Positions 46,521 through 57,889 of a stretch of DNA of 64,000 nt are shown here, in pieces. The number at the start of each line of letters is the position of its first letter. The stretch's first letter is position 1. Position numbers and translations under genes: made by a program. Source of the DNA: Phlebotomus papatasi (Eukaryota > Arthropoda > Insecta > Diptera > Psychodidae); NCBI RefSeq assembly GCF_024763615.1, contig NC_077222.1, positions 14,012,001-14,076,000 of the forward strand, given 5' to 3'. The notes beneath the pieces are model-generated. The model saw only the letters and a program-made list of their open reading frames with translations. It was not told where the DNA came from and made no database searches.

Positions 46521-46559
46521 CCAGAGCTTTCGACACGCTCCGTATCTTCCTCAGTGATC
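46521..46559 (-). repeat. CTGANGA-stem-GAAAGCTCTGG motif, copy 3
   Basis: On the minus strand CTGAGGAA is followed by GATAC...GTGTC (five pairs including one G-U) and GAAAGCTCTGG. The stem sequence differs fully from copies 1 and 2. Confidence 0.5.
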
Positions 46560-46844
46560 GAGTGTTGTTAGAGATCTGTGGGTTTCGTTGGATAGGGGCT
46601 GTTTTGCATTGATGGAAAATTTCCAGGATTTTCACATAAGATCTCAACGGATGCATCAAACACTCTTACTGTTATTCTTACTCACATAGTTTTTATGGAA
46701 TTTTCACTTCTTCGCGATTGTTAGTTTAGTTTACGCTTTAAAGTTTAATTACATGATATCATGTGTAATTGCAAAGACTTCCAATAAACAATACTATTAT
46801 AATTATTAAGAACTTACTAGGGGAAAGCTTCAAAGCTTCGGACA

Positions 46845-47360
46845 TAAACGGGGTCCCGGGATTATGCATAAATGGGATTATGCAAAGAAATCTATGTATC
46901 CCTTGGCTACCACTAGGAGCTTATTTGTGAAATCATTTTTTAAATACCCCTAAATGTATGCATTTTTTGAAGCGATAAATTTCAAATGCATTTTGTTTGA
47001 ACCGTTGGCGCTGAAAATAGTTCGAGTTATTTGGTGCCAAATATATTTTGCATATATTGCGGCGTTTCTATAACTTATTTGAAATAAATCCCCTGAGGGT
47101 ATGCAAATTTTCTATAGGGGAAAGTACTCTCCCTTCGAACGTTAATGCTTTCGAATAATGTGAATTTCTTATTTACTTTTCAAAAGATACTTCCACATAA
47201 TTACTACATAATTATCACTAATTGATTATAAGCTAACTAATGGCAATGTGTAAGTCTGTTAGGAAAAATAAAAGAAAATTCACATTATTCGAATGCATGA
47301 ACTCTCGAAGGGAGGGCACAGGGCACTTTCCCTTATGCATAAAGCCATTTCATGCATAAA
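46845..47360 (+). repeat. Dispersed repeat, copy B (see 9095), interrupted by a MITE
   Basis: 46845-47114 aligns with 9095-9300, and the sequence TATGCATAA resumes after the MITE at 47334. TTATGCATAAA-type words recur near both sides (46862, 47334, 47352). Confidence 0.65.
47117..47333. mobile_element. 217-bp TA-flanked MITE (GGGGAAAG ends)
   Basis: Left arm GGGGAAAGTACTCTCCCTTC then GAACG and TTCGAATAATGTGAATTTCT; right arm AGAAAATTCACATTATTCGA then ATGCATGAACTCTCGAAGGGAGGG-type sequence, ending CACTTTCCCT. Arms are about 55 bp. TA flanks both sides (47115-47116, 47334-47335). A left half is at 20033. Confidence 0.9.
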
Positions 47361-47397
47361 GCCAAATGTGTTATTTAAGACTCTATTAAAATTGGCT

Positions 47398-47404
<7 letters not shown>

Positions 47405-47470
<66 letters not shown>
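47405..47470. repeat. (AAT)n microsatellite, about 22 units
   Basis: Uninterrupted trinucleotide run, flanked on both sides by GGCTAATAATTAAT-like words, the likely seed of the expansion. Confidence 0.97.
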
Positions 47471-47471
<1 letters not shown>

Positions 47472-47479
47472 GCTAATAA

Positions 47480-50160
47480 TTAATATAATTGGCTATTGGT
47501 TAAATTCATTAAGTTCAGTTTGAACTTAATAATTAAGTTAATTAATTGGTTTTTAGAGATTGCTATCTGAAAATCTTTGTCAAGTGAAATTTCGAAATTC
47601 GAAAAAGAAGTTACAAGCCCCAATGTTGATTTTATATGAGAAATAAACAAGATTTTTCCTTTGATTTTAAATATAATTTTCAAATATATGATCGCTTATT
47701 TAATCGATAATTTCACGGTTAAAGCTTCAGTTAATTTTTCGATATTCTGCTGAAAAGGTGATCTAGTAAAACAAAATTGCAACAAGAGAAAAGATCTAAA
47801 ATCACGAGAACTGTCTCAAAATAGGATAGGGACAACTTTACTATGTATAATTTGATTAAATGATTATGACTTTAAATAAATGATCAGTCATAATTTTAAT
47901 GTTTGATTTATCTCAGCTCTTACTTCGATAGAATTGGACTTGGACTAAAATTTCCTGTAAAATTTTTTTGTTTCCTTATTCTTTCGTTAATCTTTGTTGC
48001 CTACTTTACTTTTGAAATTTAGCAATGCAATTGCAGATACATTAGAAAAGAAACATCAGAGATCATGTAACCGAAATTAAAATTTGAAACATCTATATTC
48101 GAAAAGGACTTCGAAAAACTTGGAAACATGGAAAAGTTATTTCGAAATGTCAAAATGTCTGTATTTTTATTAAATTAGTAGTTTAATTCATAAATTATTA
48201 CAATGAAGCTTTTATTCTACATTAAATTATGTACCGTCTCAGCGATTATCCGAAGAAATTTAAAAAAAAATTGAATTACCAAGTAAAAAATATTGTATGA
48301 ATATGAGAATAAGAAGCTGTAAGTTATTTTTACAAAAAACAACAAATGTGCTATAAATTTTTCTTTTCTTTTAGTGCAAGATCAGACTAATTTCTCATGT
48401 ATTTTAAAAGTGTTAGAGGAAATTACCAAGCCAGTGGAATCGTGCATCAAGATAACACTTTCTATGGTATAAATTTAACAAATTCATACCAAACTTTTTT
48501 CACTGGCTCACTTTCAGGTTTTAAACAAAAAAATAATTTGGTATTCCTAATTGGTGTTAATGTTAATATTGCAAATAAATAATTATAGTTATTATACTCA
48601 ACAATACATGGATTCCTCAATGCTAATTTCTTTCATATATGTATAAATTGGTATAAAAGTAAACTACCTTGTGGTAATGAACAGTGAATTGATCATCTTG
48701 TTACTTTATACCCCATATAATTACGATAATCGTACAACATGCTGAGAGAGAGAAAAAAAACCAGAACAACTTAAAGAGATGAAAGAATGCCCACCTTCAC
48801 TTTGCAATCTTTAGTTGGAAAATTCCTAAATGTTTTCGATGGAATACACGCAACATAAAAAAGGTACAATTAATTGAATAGGTGATAGAGAATTTTTCGC
48901 TCAAATTCTTTAGGTCTTATCTCAAAAAGTGTGGGATATATTGTTGAAGAAATTGAGTTCACTATCGCGGCTTTTCTTTGCTACAATCTCTCTGTCTTGC
49001 AGTCTCTCTCATGGGGAAAAATCCTCCGGATGGGACCCTTGTCTTGAACCATTGCACTATAGGAACATTGTACGCTTCCTTCCACCAACAGCATTCATGT
49101 TATACTTTCAATCATTCACTTCTTGTTACCCAGAATGTGCGAGAGCAGCAAGTTAATATAAATGAGATCATATTCACGTCTTTGATGCTAATCTGAGAAA
49201 TATTATGTATACAGGTTACCCACAGGTCACGCTACTCACAAACCTCTCTTTTTTCCAACTTCAAAACTTTTTCTTAAATATTTCTTCATCAACTCTCAGC
49301 TTCAGCATCTCTCTCTCTCTCTAAAATAAATGGTTTTGCGAAAAATATTCACATGGTTCCCACTTGTTATACCAGAATTTTCGCCACATGTCTCAAATGG
49401 TATATCTTACAAGAATTTTATTTTTTTGTGGCACCTGCAAGCATTACATTTCTTTCAAAATAACAACCCAATGGCACGACCCATCAATTGCAAATTACTT
49501 GTATCATTTTTTTTTCCTCCACTCAACTCCACTCATCCACTTTGTGCCACACTCAATCACTAAATACCTCATCTTATTTAATAAATTATCCACCCTACGG
49601 TGAGATTAATATCGTGGAAGATTCCTTTTTTTTTCTTACCATGCCAACATGTAAAGAATCTCTCGCAAATATTTTTTTCTTGCCATCAAGAGTACAGCTT
49701 GATAAAAAAAATGTACTTAACTTCTTGTACAACGTCTCGTGCTCTAAAAATCTCTCTACGGCATTTGGATGGATTTCGCGCAAGCATAAAAAAAACCACT
49801 ACTGAGTTCACAAAATTGGTGTAGATTGTAATTAAAAATTCCCAATGATTTCTCTATAGTGGAAATTAATGTGTGAAAAAAGTCACCCACTGATGGAGAA
49901 GTAGTGGGATTAATGAAAAAAAATAGCAAGGTACACTCAGAAAAAGTTTACCGTAAAGTCAATATGATTTTATCTTAAGTTAAGAGGCGTTACCAGTTTG
50001 AGAGGATTTAGCAGATAGAGACTATAAAGGAAATTTCTAATTTCAATTTAGAGAGCGATTTAATGTAATGTACATCAAGAGAACCACATAATTTATCGAC
50101 ACTTTGGGCTATCCTCTTTGTGAATAGATTAAAAATATTTTGTTCTAAAAACTGAAGGCA
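47480..50160. other. Unassigned AT-rich DNA
   Basis: 2.7 kb with no recognised gene or element. (CT)n of about 7 units lies at 49309-49322. Several overlapping frames at 49330-49805 encode low-complexity, Phe/Lys-rich products and are not called. Confidence 0.45.
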
Positions 50161-50166
50161 GAAGTA

Positions 50167-50592
50167 GGGTAAGTGTGCCAAATTTCGGCATAGTTGCATG
50201 CAAGCACCAAAGTCTCAAGTTTGAAATGTAATATCTTTAATAGAAATTGATTTTTTTCATTCCTTCTACTTAAGGAGTGTTGCTTAGAACCTTGTAGACA
50301 GTTTATCGTCTTTATTTACTCTAAAATCATTCTTAATACATTTTAAAATGAATAAAAATGTAGACATAGCTTTGGTGCCCTATTTCGGCCACCTTCATTC
50401 TCATAGTTCCTTGTCCTTCGGGAATTCTTCCAATGTCTTTTTCACGTTATCTCGTTTGTCGAAGTTACATTTTTTGTTATTCTTTTGCGTTGTATAATCT
50501 CCACAGTATGTAAAAACTAAAAATTCATGGAAATTCGAGGAACAATAAGGTGAACGGAATTGCAAGCTGGTCGGAATTTGACACACTTACCC
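50167..50592 (-). mobile_element. GGGTAAG-family MITE, intact copy 3 (426 bp)
   Basis: Reverse orientation relative to 40970 and 42156, and more diverged. Ends GGGTAAGTGTGCCAAATTTC and GGAATTTGACACACTTACCC. TA on both sides (50165-50166, 50593-50594). Confidence 0.92.
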
Positions 50593-50679
50593 TAATTATT
50601 TTATATTGAAAAATGTTTCGAAATTTCGTTCGAAAAAGCAATATATATCCGTTTAACGTTTTAATAACCAATCACCTGT

Positions 50680-51028
50680 AGGGGAATTCTGTAATTTTCA
50701 TGGCACTGTCACGCGTGAGTTCGAAACCTTACAATGCCATTCGAGCGTTTTTCTCATATTATATGAATTCGAAAAAGCAATTCATTGAATTTTCAATGAA
50801 ATCCATTTACTGGATGTTTTATGAAAATACAGTACAATTTGGTTGATTTGTTTAACAAAATTTGCTGTCATTTGAATTGCCAGAAATCTCAAATATGTGA
50901 CTTCTGACAATGCCACGTGAGCTGTAATGGCAATGTCACGGCTACAGAATCGCATTTTCGAAAGAGCTCTCATAAGATTCGAACCCATTTTGTGATATGG
51001 CATTGCCAGAGCGTTACAGAATTCCCCT
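50680..51028. mobile_element. 349-bp MITE (AGGGGAATTCTGTAA ends)
   Basis: AGGGGAATTCTGTAA and TTACAGAATTCCCCT are perfect 15-bp inverted repeats. TGGCACTGTCACG / TGGCATTGCCAGAG follow inside. The words ATGGCATTGCCA, GGCAATGTCACG and TGCCACGTG recur near the right end. CCTG-like flanks are seen but the duplication is not certain. Confidence 0.85.
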
Positions 51029-51499
51029 CCTGGTGACCCAAAAGAAAAAGAATATTTTTTGTGCCACAGGTTCTTAAAAGGTTAAATGAGGACTTTGGAA
51101 AAACACCCCTTCATGTTAGGTTCCGGTGAGTCTTGAAAATCAGCCATAGTGGTTCATTTCTAAGACAATGACCTCAATTCCGAAACCAAAATTAAGATCA
51201 AAATTTCAAAATGTGAAGTATTTTCAAAATCAAAATTTCACTTTTTGATCTTGATTTTAATCTTGTTACCAGAATTGATGCCAGTCTCTCTCTGCCGTCT
51301 CTTAAAATCCTCTCAAATGTGTCTCCGCTTAAATGGAATTTCAAGCACATTTTAGTTTTTTTTTTCTTTCGAAACTATTCTAATTCGTAGTTAATACAAG
51401 TGTGGATTGTGTCTTGTACCTAAAATTTTGAATGAAGAAGTTAAATATTGTGCATTACTGCTCGAACTCAAAGAGAGAGCTTAAACGGCAAAAGATAAT

Positions 51500-51820
51500 A
51501 ATTTTCCCCTAAGTGTGTCTTGACTAAAATAGAAATTCGAACATGTTTTCGAACACTGTTACGTTAAAACATTCTTAATCGCTTTAATCTCTTTAGATAG
51601 ATAGATTGTATAGGGAGCATGGTACGATCTGTGGGCTGCAGACACCTAGGCTCTATTTGAGCCCCTTATGTCTACCCAACAAACCTTACTCCAATTTTTT
51701 TAAAACGTGGCTGAACTGCAGAATCTCTTTAAATCTCTTTAATTTTGTGCATTTTTTTTGATATTTATTGAAACATTTCTCTCAACAATTTCACAAAGTT
51801 TCGAAGTAAATAAAACAAGA
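51500..51820 (+). repeat. AAGTGTGTCTTG repeat, interrupted copy
   Basis: CCCCTAAGTGTGTCTTGACT, then AAAATAGAAATTCGAACA, and after an insertion TTGAAACATTTCTCTCAACA, matches 55463-55605. The right terminus seen at 55620-55636 is missing here. Confidence 0.75.
51596..51731 (-). repeat. Possible SINE-like insertion with 10-bp target duplication
   Basis: AATCTCTTTA is present at 51586-51595 and again, twice in tandem, at 51722-51741, bracketing about 130 bp absent from the related repeat at 55520-55560. On the minus strand the insertion ends in CAATCTATCTATC, a short TATC-type tail. A variable-length duplication with a simple tail suggests LINE-mediated retroposition. No clear box A/B pair was found. 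Confidence 0.5.
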
Positions 51821-52022
51821 TCTCGAGACGTTTTTTTTCTATCCGTCCACTCCCCAATAACCCCTCCAAAACCGTGTTTTATTGGTTTATTTCTGAAACG
51901 ACTCCTACGATTTTTTTGTTTTTTAATGTGTTTTTGAGGTAGTCCAGATGAATAAGGTAAAGCCCGGGTTTCTTGAAAAAATATGCGAAAAAATCGTATA
52001 TCAATGTAGCTCTACAGCTTTA

Positions 52023-53454
52023 AGCTGTCTACACACTAGGCAAATTATTGCAATAATAACATTTCAAAGTGACATTGAAATAAAACCTCAATATTGAAGC
52101 GAATATTAAATCCAATATTTCAATATTTGCCTACACACTGAACAAATTGACTTCAATATTATAATTTCAATATAATTTATTAAAATGCCATTCTGGTCAG
52201 AAATTCAGGTCCCTCCAAACATCGAAAAACTTCTGGAATTATCATGTTCATGAACAGAAAGACATCTCAGAATATCATCGTAGACAGGACCAGAGATTCT
52301 GCTGTATATCCAGCTCAATTCTGCCCAGAAACCCATCTTTGTCAGGACTTCTCCCCTACTTCTTCCAGAAAATCTCAGATTTTCTGGGATTTTGTTATAT
52401 CTTTTGTGAAGTACGCCCGGAATACTCATGTTGGTCAGAAGATTTCTCCTGGTTCTTCGAGGAAATCACAGAACTTCTGGGATATTCTTCTGTATTTTGT
52501 CAAAAACATACAAAATACCCAAGTTAGTCACATGGTATCTCCTGGTTTCACCAGGTAATCACGGATCTTGTGGGATTTTCTTTCAGATTTTGTCAAGAAC
52601 AAGAACACCGAAGATACCCAAATTGGTCAGAAGATTTCTCCTGGATGCTTCAGGAAAACACAGATCTTCTTGGATTTTCTTCTGTATTTTGTCAATAACG
52701 CCCAAAGTACGCAAGTAGGTCAGAAGATTTCCTCTGGTTTCTCCAGCAAGTCACAGATCTTCTGAGATTTTGTGATTTCCTGAAGGAATCAGAAGAAATC
52801 CTCTGATCAACATGGGTATCTTGGTGTTCTTGACAAAATATAGAAGAAAATCCCAGAAGATGTGATTTCATGGAGGAACCAGGAGAAATCTTCTGACCAA
52901 TTTTTGGGTATTCTGGGTGTATTCGACCAAATTCACAGCAAAATTCCAGAGAAACTGTTATTTCCTGGAGGAAGCAGGTGAGAAGTGCCAACCAAGCTGG
53001 GTTCTTGGAAAGATTTGACAAAATGTACAACGAAATTTCAAGAATATGGGATTTTCTGGAGGAAGCAGGAAGAGCTGTGGTCCTGACTTGAATTTTGATC
53101 TTGGATGTGTTTTCATTCCTGAACAAGAAAATCCCGGCAGTTCTGTGATGTTCTGAACGAAAAAGATTCCTGACCATTAAAAAATATTGAAGGAAATATC
53201 AAATCAATTTGATATTTAGAATTTCTTAAAAATTTTATTTCAATGTGACTGAAAATTTTTATTGACATTATTTGGCCAAGTGAAAACATCCATATTGAAA
53301 CAAATTTTGCAATAATTGCCTACACACTGGACAATTTTTCTTCAATATTGAAACTTTTATGTCAATAAATCTTTGCAATGTCGAGGCAATCCTTGTCAAT
53401 ATTAAATATTGAAAAGAAATATTGCAATAAGTTTTATCTATGTATAGCCAGCTT
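52023..53454. mobile_element. 1.43-kb TA-flanked element with an internal palindromic tandem array
   Basis: The left end is AGCTGTCTACACACTAGGCA then AATTATTGCAATAATA; the right end complement is AAGCTGGCTATACATAGATA then AAACTTATTGCAATA. TA lies on both sides (52021-52022, 53455-53456). Beyond the termini each side has more TTGAAATATT / AATATTGAA words and a second CCTACACACTG word (52130, 53310). About 65 percent of the element is the array at 52250-53177. No transposase frame. Confidence 0.75.
52250..53177. repeat. About nine 93-bp units, five forward then four reversed
   Basis: The word GGTCAGAAGATTTCTCCTGG or a variant recurs at 52341, 52433, 52524, 52625 and 52718 (spacing 91-101 bp). 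Its complement (CCAGGAGAAATCTTCTGACC type) recurs at about 52804, 52894, 52987 and 53083. Orientation flips near 52768, so the array is a giant imperfect palindrome. Overlapping frames up to 161 codons run through it on both strands because the units lack stops; I do not call them as genes. Confidence 0.85.
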
Positions 53455-53459
53455 TAGTA

Positions 53460-55455
53460 GATCCACCTCCCCCTACGAAGATCCAAAACCCGGAAGATTG
53501 TGTCTGAACGCAGGAAGTCTAAAACCCAACCCCTAATTTAGTTAGCTCTATTTTCCACCTCATTTCTCTGTGTGCACTCCGGAATGGTGGTACTATGACA
53601 AACAATTATTATATTGCAAAATATCAACAGTTCCCAAACACCAATTTGCATGCATGCTAAAAACGACAATTTCCTACTGTTTTCACGTAATATTACATTA
53701 TACAGCATGAGAGCGACAGTATAAACATTGCAAATGCCACATTTTCTAGCATTTACTGACTGAAAATTTATTGTTGTATTCACGTGAAAGACAGACATTA
53801 CAAGAGGATGAAATAATAAAAGACCATGAGGACAAAAACAAAAAAAAAGTGCCATACATTGAAGCATTTCACAATCAACTAACAATTCTTAAAATAATTC
53901 AACCACAAAAACCCTAAGAAACATTGCACTATACCCATAAAAGTCATCAACATCGTTACGGAGGAAACTTTCACTTTAATTCTAGTACCAACTAATTGAA
54001 TCGACAACCGTTAATAGATGCGCTCTTCGTGTAGTGACATCAAACTAGAAACACAATTTTCTTCTTGCAAATGGGATGATGGTTTTGTTGTATGGTATGG
54101 ATATCAACATAATCCATGGGGCAATTTCAATGAGGGAAAAAAATATCGAGTTCCTCCTACTCGTCATTTAAATTGTGAACCTACCATGAAATTGTTTGGA
54201 ATACTTGGATGTTGTCAGGCATACATGAAAAACCGAGGTACAACAACAGAAAAAAAATGTATATTGTGAAATTGTACTAAAATTGCGAAAGAAAACCAAT
54301 ATGCACGACAAAATAGACAAAAGAAAAAGTAAAAGGTTCTCCCTGTATCGAGCACACCTTGTCCATTGTGGCGTTAGTCATGAGAGAGGATGAACGCCAA
54401 CACATGAATCAAGAATGTCATGTCCAATTGAAAATCTCTTTCACCTTTCCTGACTTCTTCTTCTCTGGACAACCTAACTAAACAAGAAAACACTTTCTGT
54501 GTCTCCAATATCTCCCACCCAGAACCTGTCACTAAAATTATGTGCTATATTTATTTTTTTTTACCATACTAGACCAAGAATCCATTCAACCAAAGAGATA
54601 AACCAACAGGTTGAGGCCAGACAATCAATAAAGAGAGAGTCCAACCAATTGAATTTGCCCCCATTAGAGCACCTCAGACATTTTTCATTCCAACATCTTA
54701 AATGGCTATTTCTTTTTCAACTTCACCACGCCACTTCTTTTCATTCAAACCCAGAGGTCTTTTTTTTATAATGGCTTCTTTTTTTCCAAAGAGAAAATTG
54801 AACATTTAGCGTGTGCATAAAATGAATGAAACGGAAATCCAACATATACCGACGACCCACACTCACTTCCACTGCAATTTAGCTCATTTCGTTGCTTTTT
54901 TTTTGCTGCGGTTGTTCCCGATGTGTAACACTTTTTTTGTGTGCAAAACCATCATATGCAATGTAAATGCTTTAGTACACCTTTTTATGTTGGCCACTTT
55001 GCAATTAAATACCACACGGAGGCAGGCAGGAAGAGAGAAAACGCACCGCGCGAAGAGTAATAATTTATTAGAATACAACTTGTATAGGTAAAATAATAGT
55101 GAAATCTTTGAGATATGATCAATTTCGATACATTTTATTAAATGCAAACTATGCAAATTCTTTCTGCAACTTTGCATGATAATTTAATACAATCAGGGGC
55201 TACTCATTTAGAAAGGTAGTTAAATTTACTCTTATAACAATTAAGTAAACTTTACTATAGTCCCTCTAGTCTTTACAAGTTCATTTAAATGGTTGTACTT
55301 CGGAATGTATTCAAGTGTATTAGGTACCTATGAGTCTTGGAATATCTTTCCTATTGATTTCGTCGCTCCGAACAGCAAAATGATGGTATCTTCCTCGTCT
55401 GTTATTATTACAAGAATTGCTGATATGTGTGATGAGGATAATATCTCGCTATGTG
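53460..55455. other. Unassigned DNA
   Basis: 2 kb with no confident feature. A 115-codon minus frame (53538-53885) and an 83-codon plus frame (54018-54269, Cys- and Trp-containing) have no supporting start, splice or family evidence. Confidence 0.4.
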
Positions 55456-55459
55456 CATT

Positions 55460-55636
55460 ATAATCCCCCAAGTGTGTCTTGGCTAAAATAGAAATTCGAA
55501 CAGTTTTCCAAAATTGTTAGATTAAAACACTCTTGGCCGAAAAATTTTATCCAATTTTTAGAAACATTTCTCTTAACAACTTTACAATGTTTCGAAATAA
55601 TTTATTTAAGCGAAGACAAACTTAAGGGGATTATAA
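55460..55636. mobile_element. AAGTGTGTCTTG element, complete copy (about 177 bp)
   Basis: TATAATCCCCCAAGTGTGTC and the right end complement TATAATCCCCTTAAGTTTGTC-like sequence form inverted ends. The matching interior repeat is at 51500-51820. Target duplication is ambiguous because the ends are themselves TATA-rich. Confidence 0.7.
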
Positions 55637-55651
55637 CAGTCAGCAGTAATA

Positions 55652-55800
55652 GGGATCTCAGTGGCGCAATAGAAAAGACCGTTGGGTTCAAGTCCCACCC
55701 GGTGGAAACAACTGAATATTTAGAAAAAGACATTTTCACTCTGATATAACGTGATAAAAGTGCATTCCCTCTGCTAAAAAAACCGGGAACACGAAAGAAA
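55652..55800 (+). repeat. SINE head fragment with box B
   Basis: GGATCTCAGTGGCGCAATAG then GGGTTCAAGTCCCACCCGG: the second is an excellent box B. The region between is too short for a full anticodon arm, so this is a tRNA-derived SINE remnant, not a tRNA gene. Confidence 0.65.
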
Positions 55801-55809
55801 TGCAGTCTA

Positions 55810-56404
55810 CAAACGAAATTAACATGTTCTTCCAACACTTCCAACAATTATAACATAACATGATTACATCACCATCATAATTTTCAACCGCTTATCCCTA
55901 TTGGGATCATGATAACATGATTATATTGTGACAAATATCCCGATACTATTAATAACAATAACAGTAGCAAGGAAAGTTTATTTCGGAAATGAAACACTGC
56001 ACTGTGTTACATGTCTAAGACAACGAGATTTGAAGTAGAAAGCGAATGAACCACTAACATGGACCGGTCCCAAAAACCTACTCAGCCTTATTACCTACCA
56101 CACACCCAACCTAGATCTAATATGAGGGCCTAAGAATAAGAAGGAAGAAGAAATTTAGTGATTCCGGCAATACAGCATTATCCAAAGAATCCTCACTGGA
56201 AACTTTCCCTCATCTCCTGACTGTCAACCAAAGGTAGAGTACTCTTAGTGAAGAATACAAGGGTATTGTGGGACAATATCCTCGCTTTCGATAATTGAAA
56301 TTGGAGAAGAAAGAGAACTTGATCAATAAAGAATTATCGTATAAGAGGACATTTTCAAAGCTAACCAATTTTATACGAGTTGGAGAATCTTTCGAATATC
56401 ATTA
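55810..56404. other. Unassigned DNA
   Basis: No feature recognised. Confidence 0.4.
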
Positions 56405-57340
56405 AATAGACTGTTATACGAGCTTCAGACCCTGGGTTTAGCAACATGGATTAATTTCAATGAATGCTAGATAAAGGAGTTTTTATGTAGCATTTTTACT
56501 TGGGATTGTTAAATCAAATTAATTAATCATTAAGTCTTTTAAAATTCAGTGAACATGCTTGTTATACGGAAATTGAAAACCTTCGTGAACGAGGTTAAAC
56601 ATCATCTGAAGACAGTTTTTGAGACCCTGTGTCAGTTGTACGTCTAGCGTTAGTGGGTTGACCTACGAGCTATCTTCTTCGTAAATATTTTCAATTCCTT
56701 GTGTGAGCGTATGGGGAAGTAAATAATGGACAAGACCGGAATTTCTGCGGAACCTTACCTATCTCACCAATGATCGGTATCACTCTGATCGATCTCGCAG
56801 AGGAAACCCACTTGTGGGAACCAGTTTCCGCAGTAACACAGCCACTCGATACAGAAAGGATAGAGTAAGACATGGACGAATATGATCTTTATATACTCTT
56901 AAATGCGATAGGGTCAATACGGTTTTCCGATTGTAGCGCCACACTTGGTTCAAACTAAGTAGGTTTCAGTATAATCTGTAGATTAATAGTAAATAGAGGA
57001 ACATAGGCTAAGTCCTTGGCTTTTACGTGCTACTATAACTTTTTTGGCATATTACGTTTGTAGTAACACGTTCGTATCTATGATAACACTAAGTCATGCA
57101 AGTAATGTGGACTAAAGATCTGCGATTTAATCGTATTTCTGAATGAGTTCAAACTTCTAATCAATAATAATTTTCACTGATTTTTTCTAATTTACAAGGT
57201 CAATTGTTCTCACAATACAGTAAGACAAAATATTTCCAAGATAGGAGTAATTTATTAATAAGTAAATGAAATGGGAAACCCAAAGAGATAAACCTTAAGT
57301 CTGAAGATCGTTTAAACCTAAAACTGATCTTAGGCGGAGC
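56405..57340. repeat. Diverged CTTCAGAC-family MITE fragments in unassigned DNA
   Basis: TTATACGAGCTTCAGACCCT then GGGTTTAGC at 56411 looks like a left end of the TWA-flanked MITE family. AAACCTTAAGTCTGAAGATC at about 57290-57312 looks like a right end. Between them (56640-56950) is a less AT-rich segment with a 60-codon minus frame (56691-56873) that I cannot assign. Confidence 0.4.
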
Positions 57341-57391
57341 CTTAATAAAATTTTAGGCAGTATTATTAATCTAGTCGAGTCATAAAAATAT

Positions 57392-57886
57392 TTATACATG
57401 TCTTGCCCAGAAACGGGCCACATTAATAGCGGCGGAATTAGCCGTCATCAAATCTCCTGTCTCACATGATACAGGATCTAGTGGACAAACATATAAGTGG
57501 AGAGCAATTTGAACCACCCCAGTCACACGAACGTCACCTTCCAAGAAACCCCATTGCTGTCTGTTATCCCTTGATCGTGTGACTCTGCTTCTCAAACGAT
57601 TTAGCGCTCTCCAAGTTAGCTGAAACTCTTTACAATCTCTTTTCCAGTCTTGGTCACCACCAGGAGTGAGACCTTCCTTAGGTTCAACAAAATCTGGAGG
57701 GAAGTATACTCTTCCACAGATTAAGTCTTGCCTCCTCCGGTGTGTATAATAGTGTATAACAGTTTGGGATAAATGTTTAGTGTCAAATTTTACAGGCCAA
57801 ATATTCTCGAAGATCATCCTGAGTCTATTTGAACCCCTAGGCTGTAATTGTAATACTTGGTCTGCAGGGCATTTCTTATAAACCGA
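57392..57886 (-). pseudogene. Coding-like relic of unknown origin
   Basis: A minus-strand frame runs without a stop from 57889 to a TAA at 57392-57394. The first ATG at 57817 leaves 141 codons, and about 23 more codons are open upstream of it. Base composition is clearly less AT-rich than the surroundings. The product has a balanced amino-acid mix (for example WKRDCKEFQLTWRALNRLRS and a GDVRVTG segment) instead of the Phe/Lys/Ile/Asn bias of chance frames here. It could be an exon of a host gene, or a fragment captured from a retroelement or a virus. I recognise no family, and no promoter or clear splice pair was established. Confidence 0.35.
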
Positions 57887-57889
57887 AAA

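Noticed and set aside
52205..53177. Overlapping 96-161-codon frames in the palindromic array
   Set aside because: They are repeated-unit translations on both strands, with the same words recurring every 31 residues.
53538..54269. 115-codon minus frame and 83-codon Cys-containing plus frame
   Set aside because: Neither has a signal peptide, domain or supporting transcription signals; chance frames are expected at this length.
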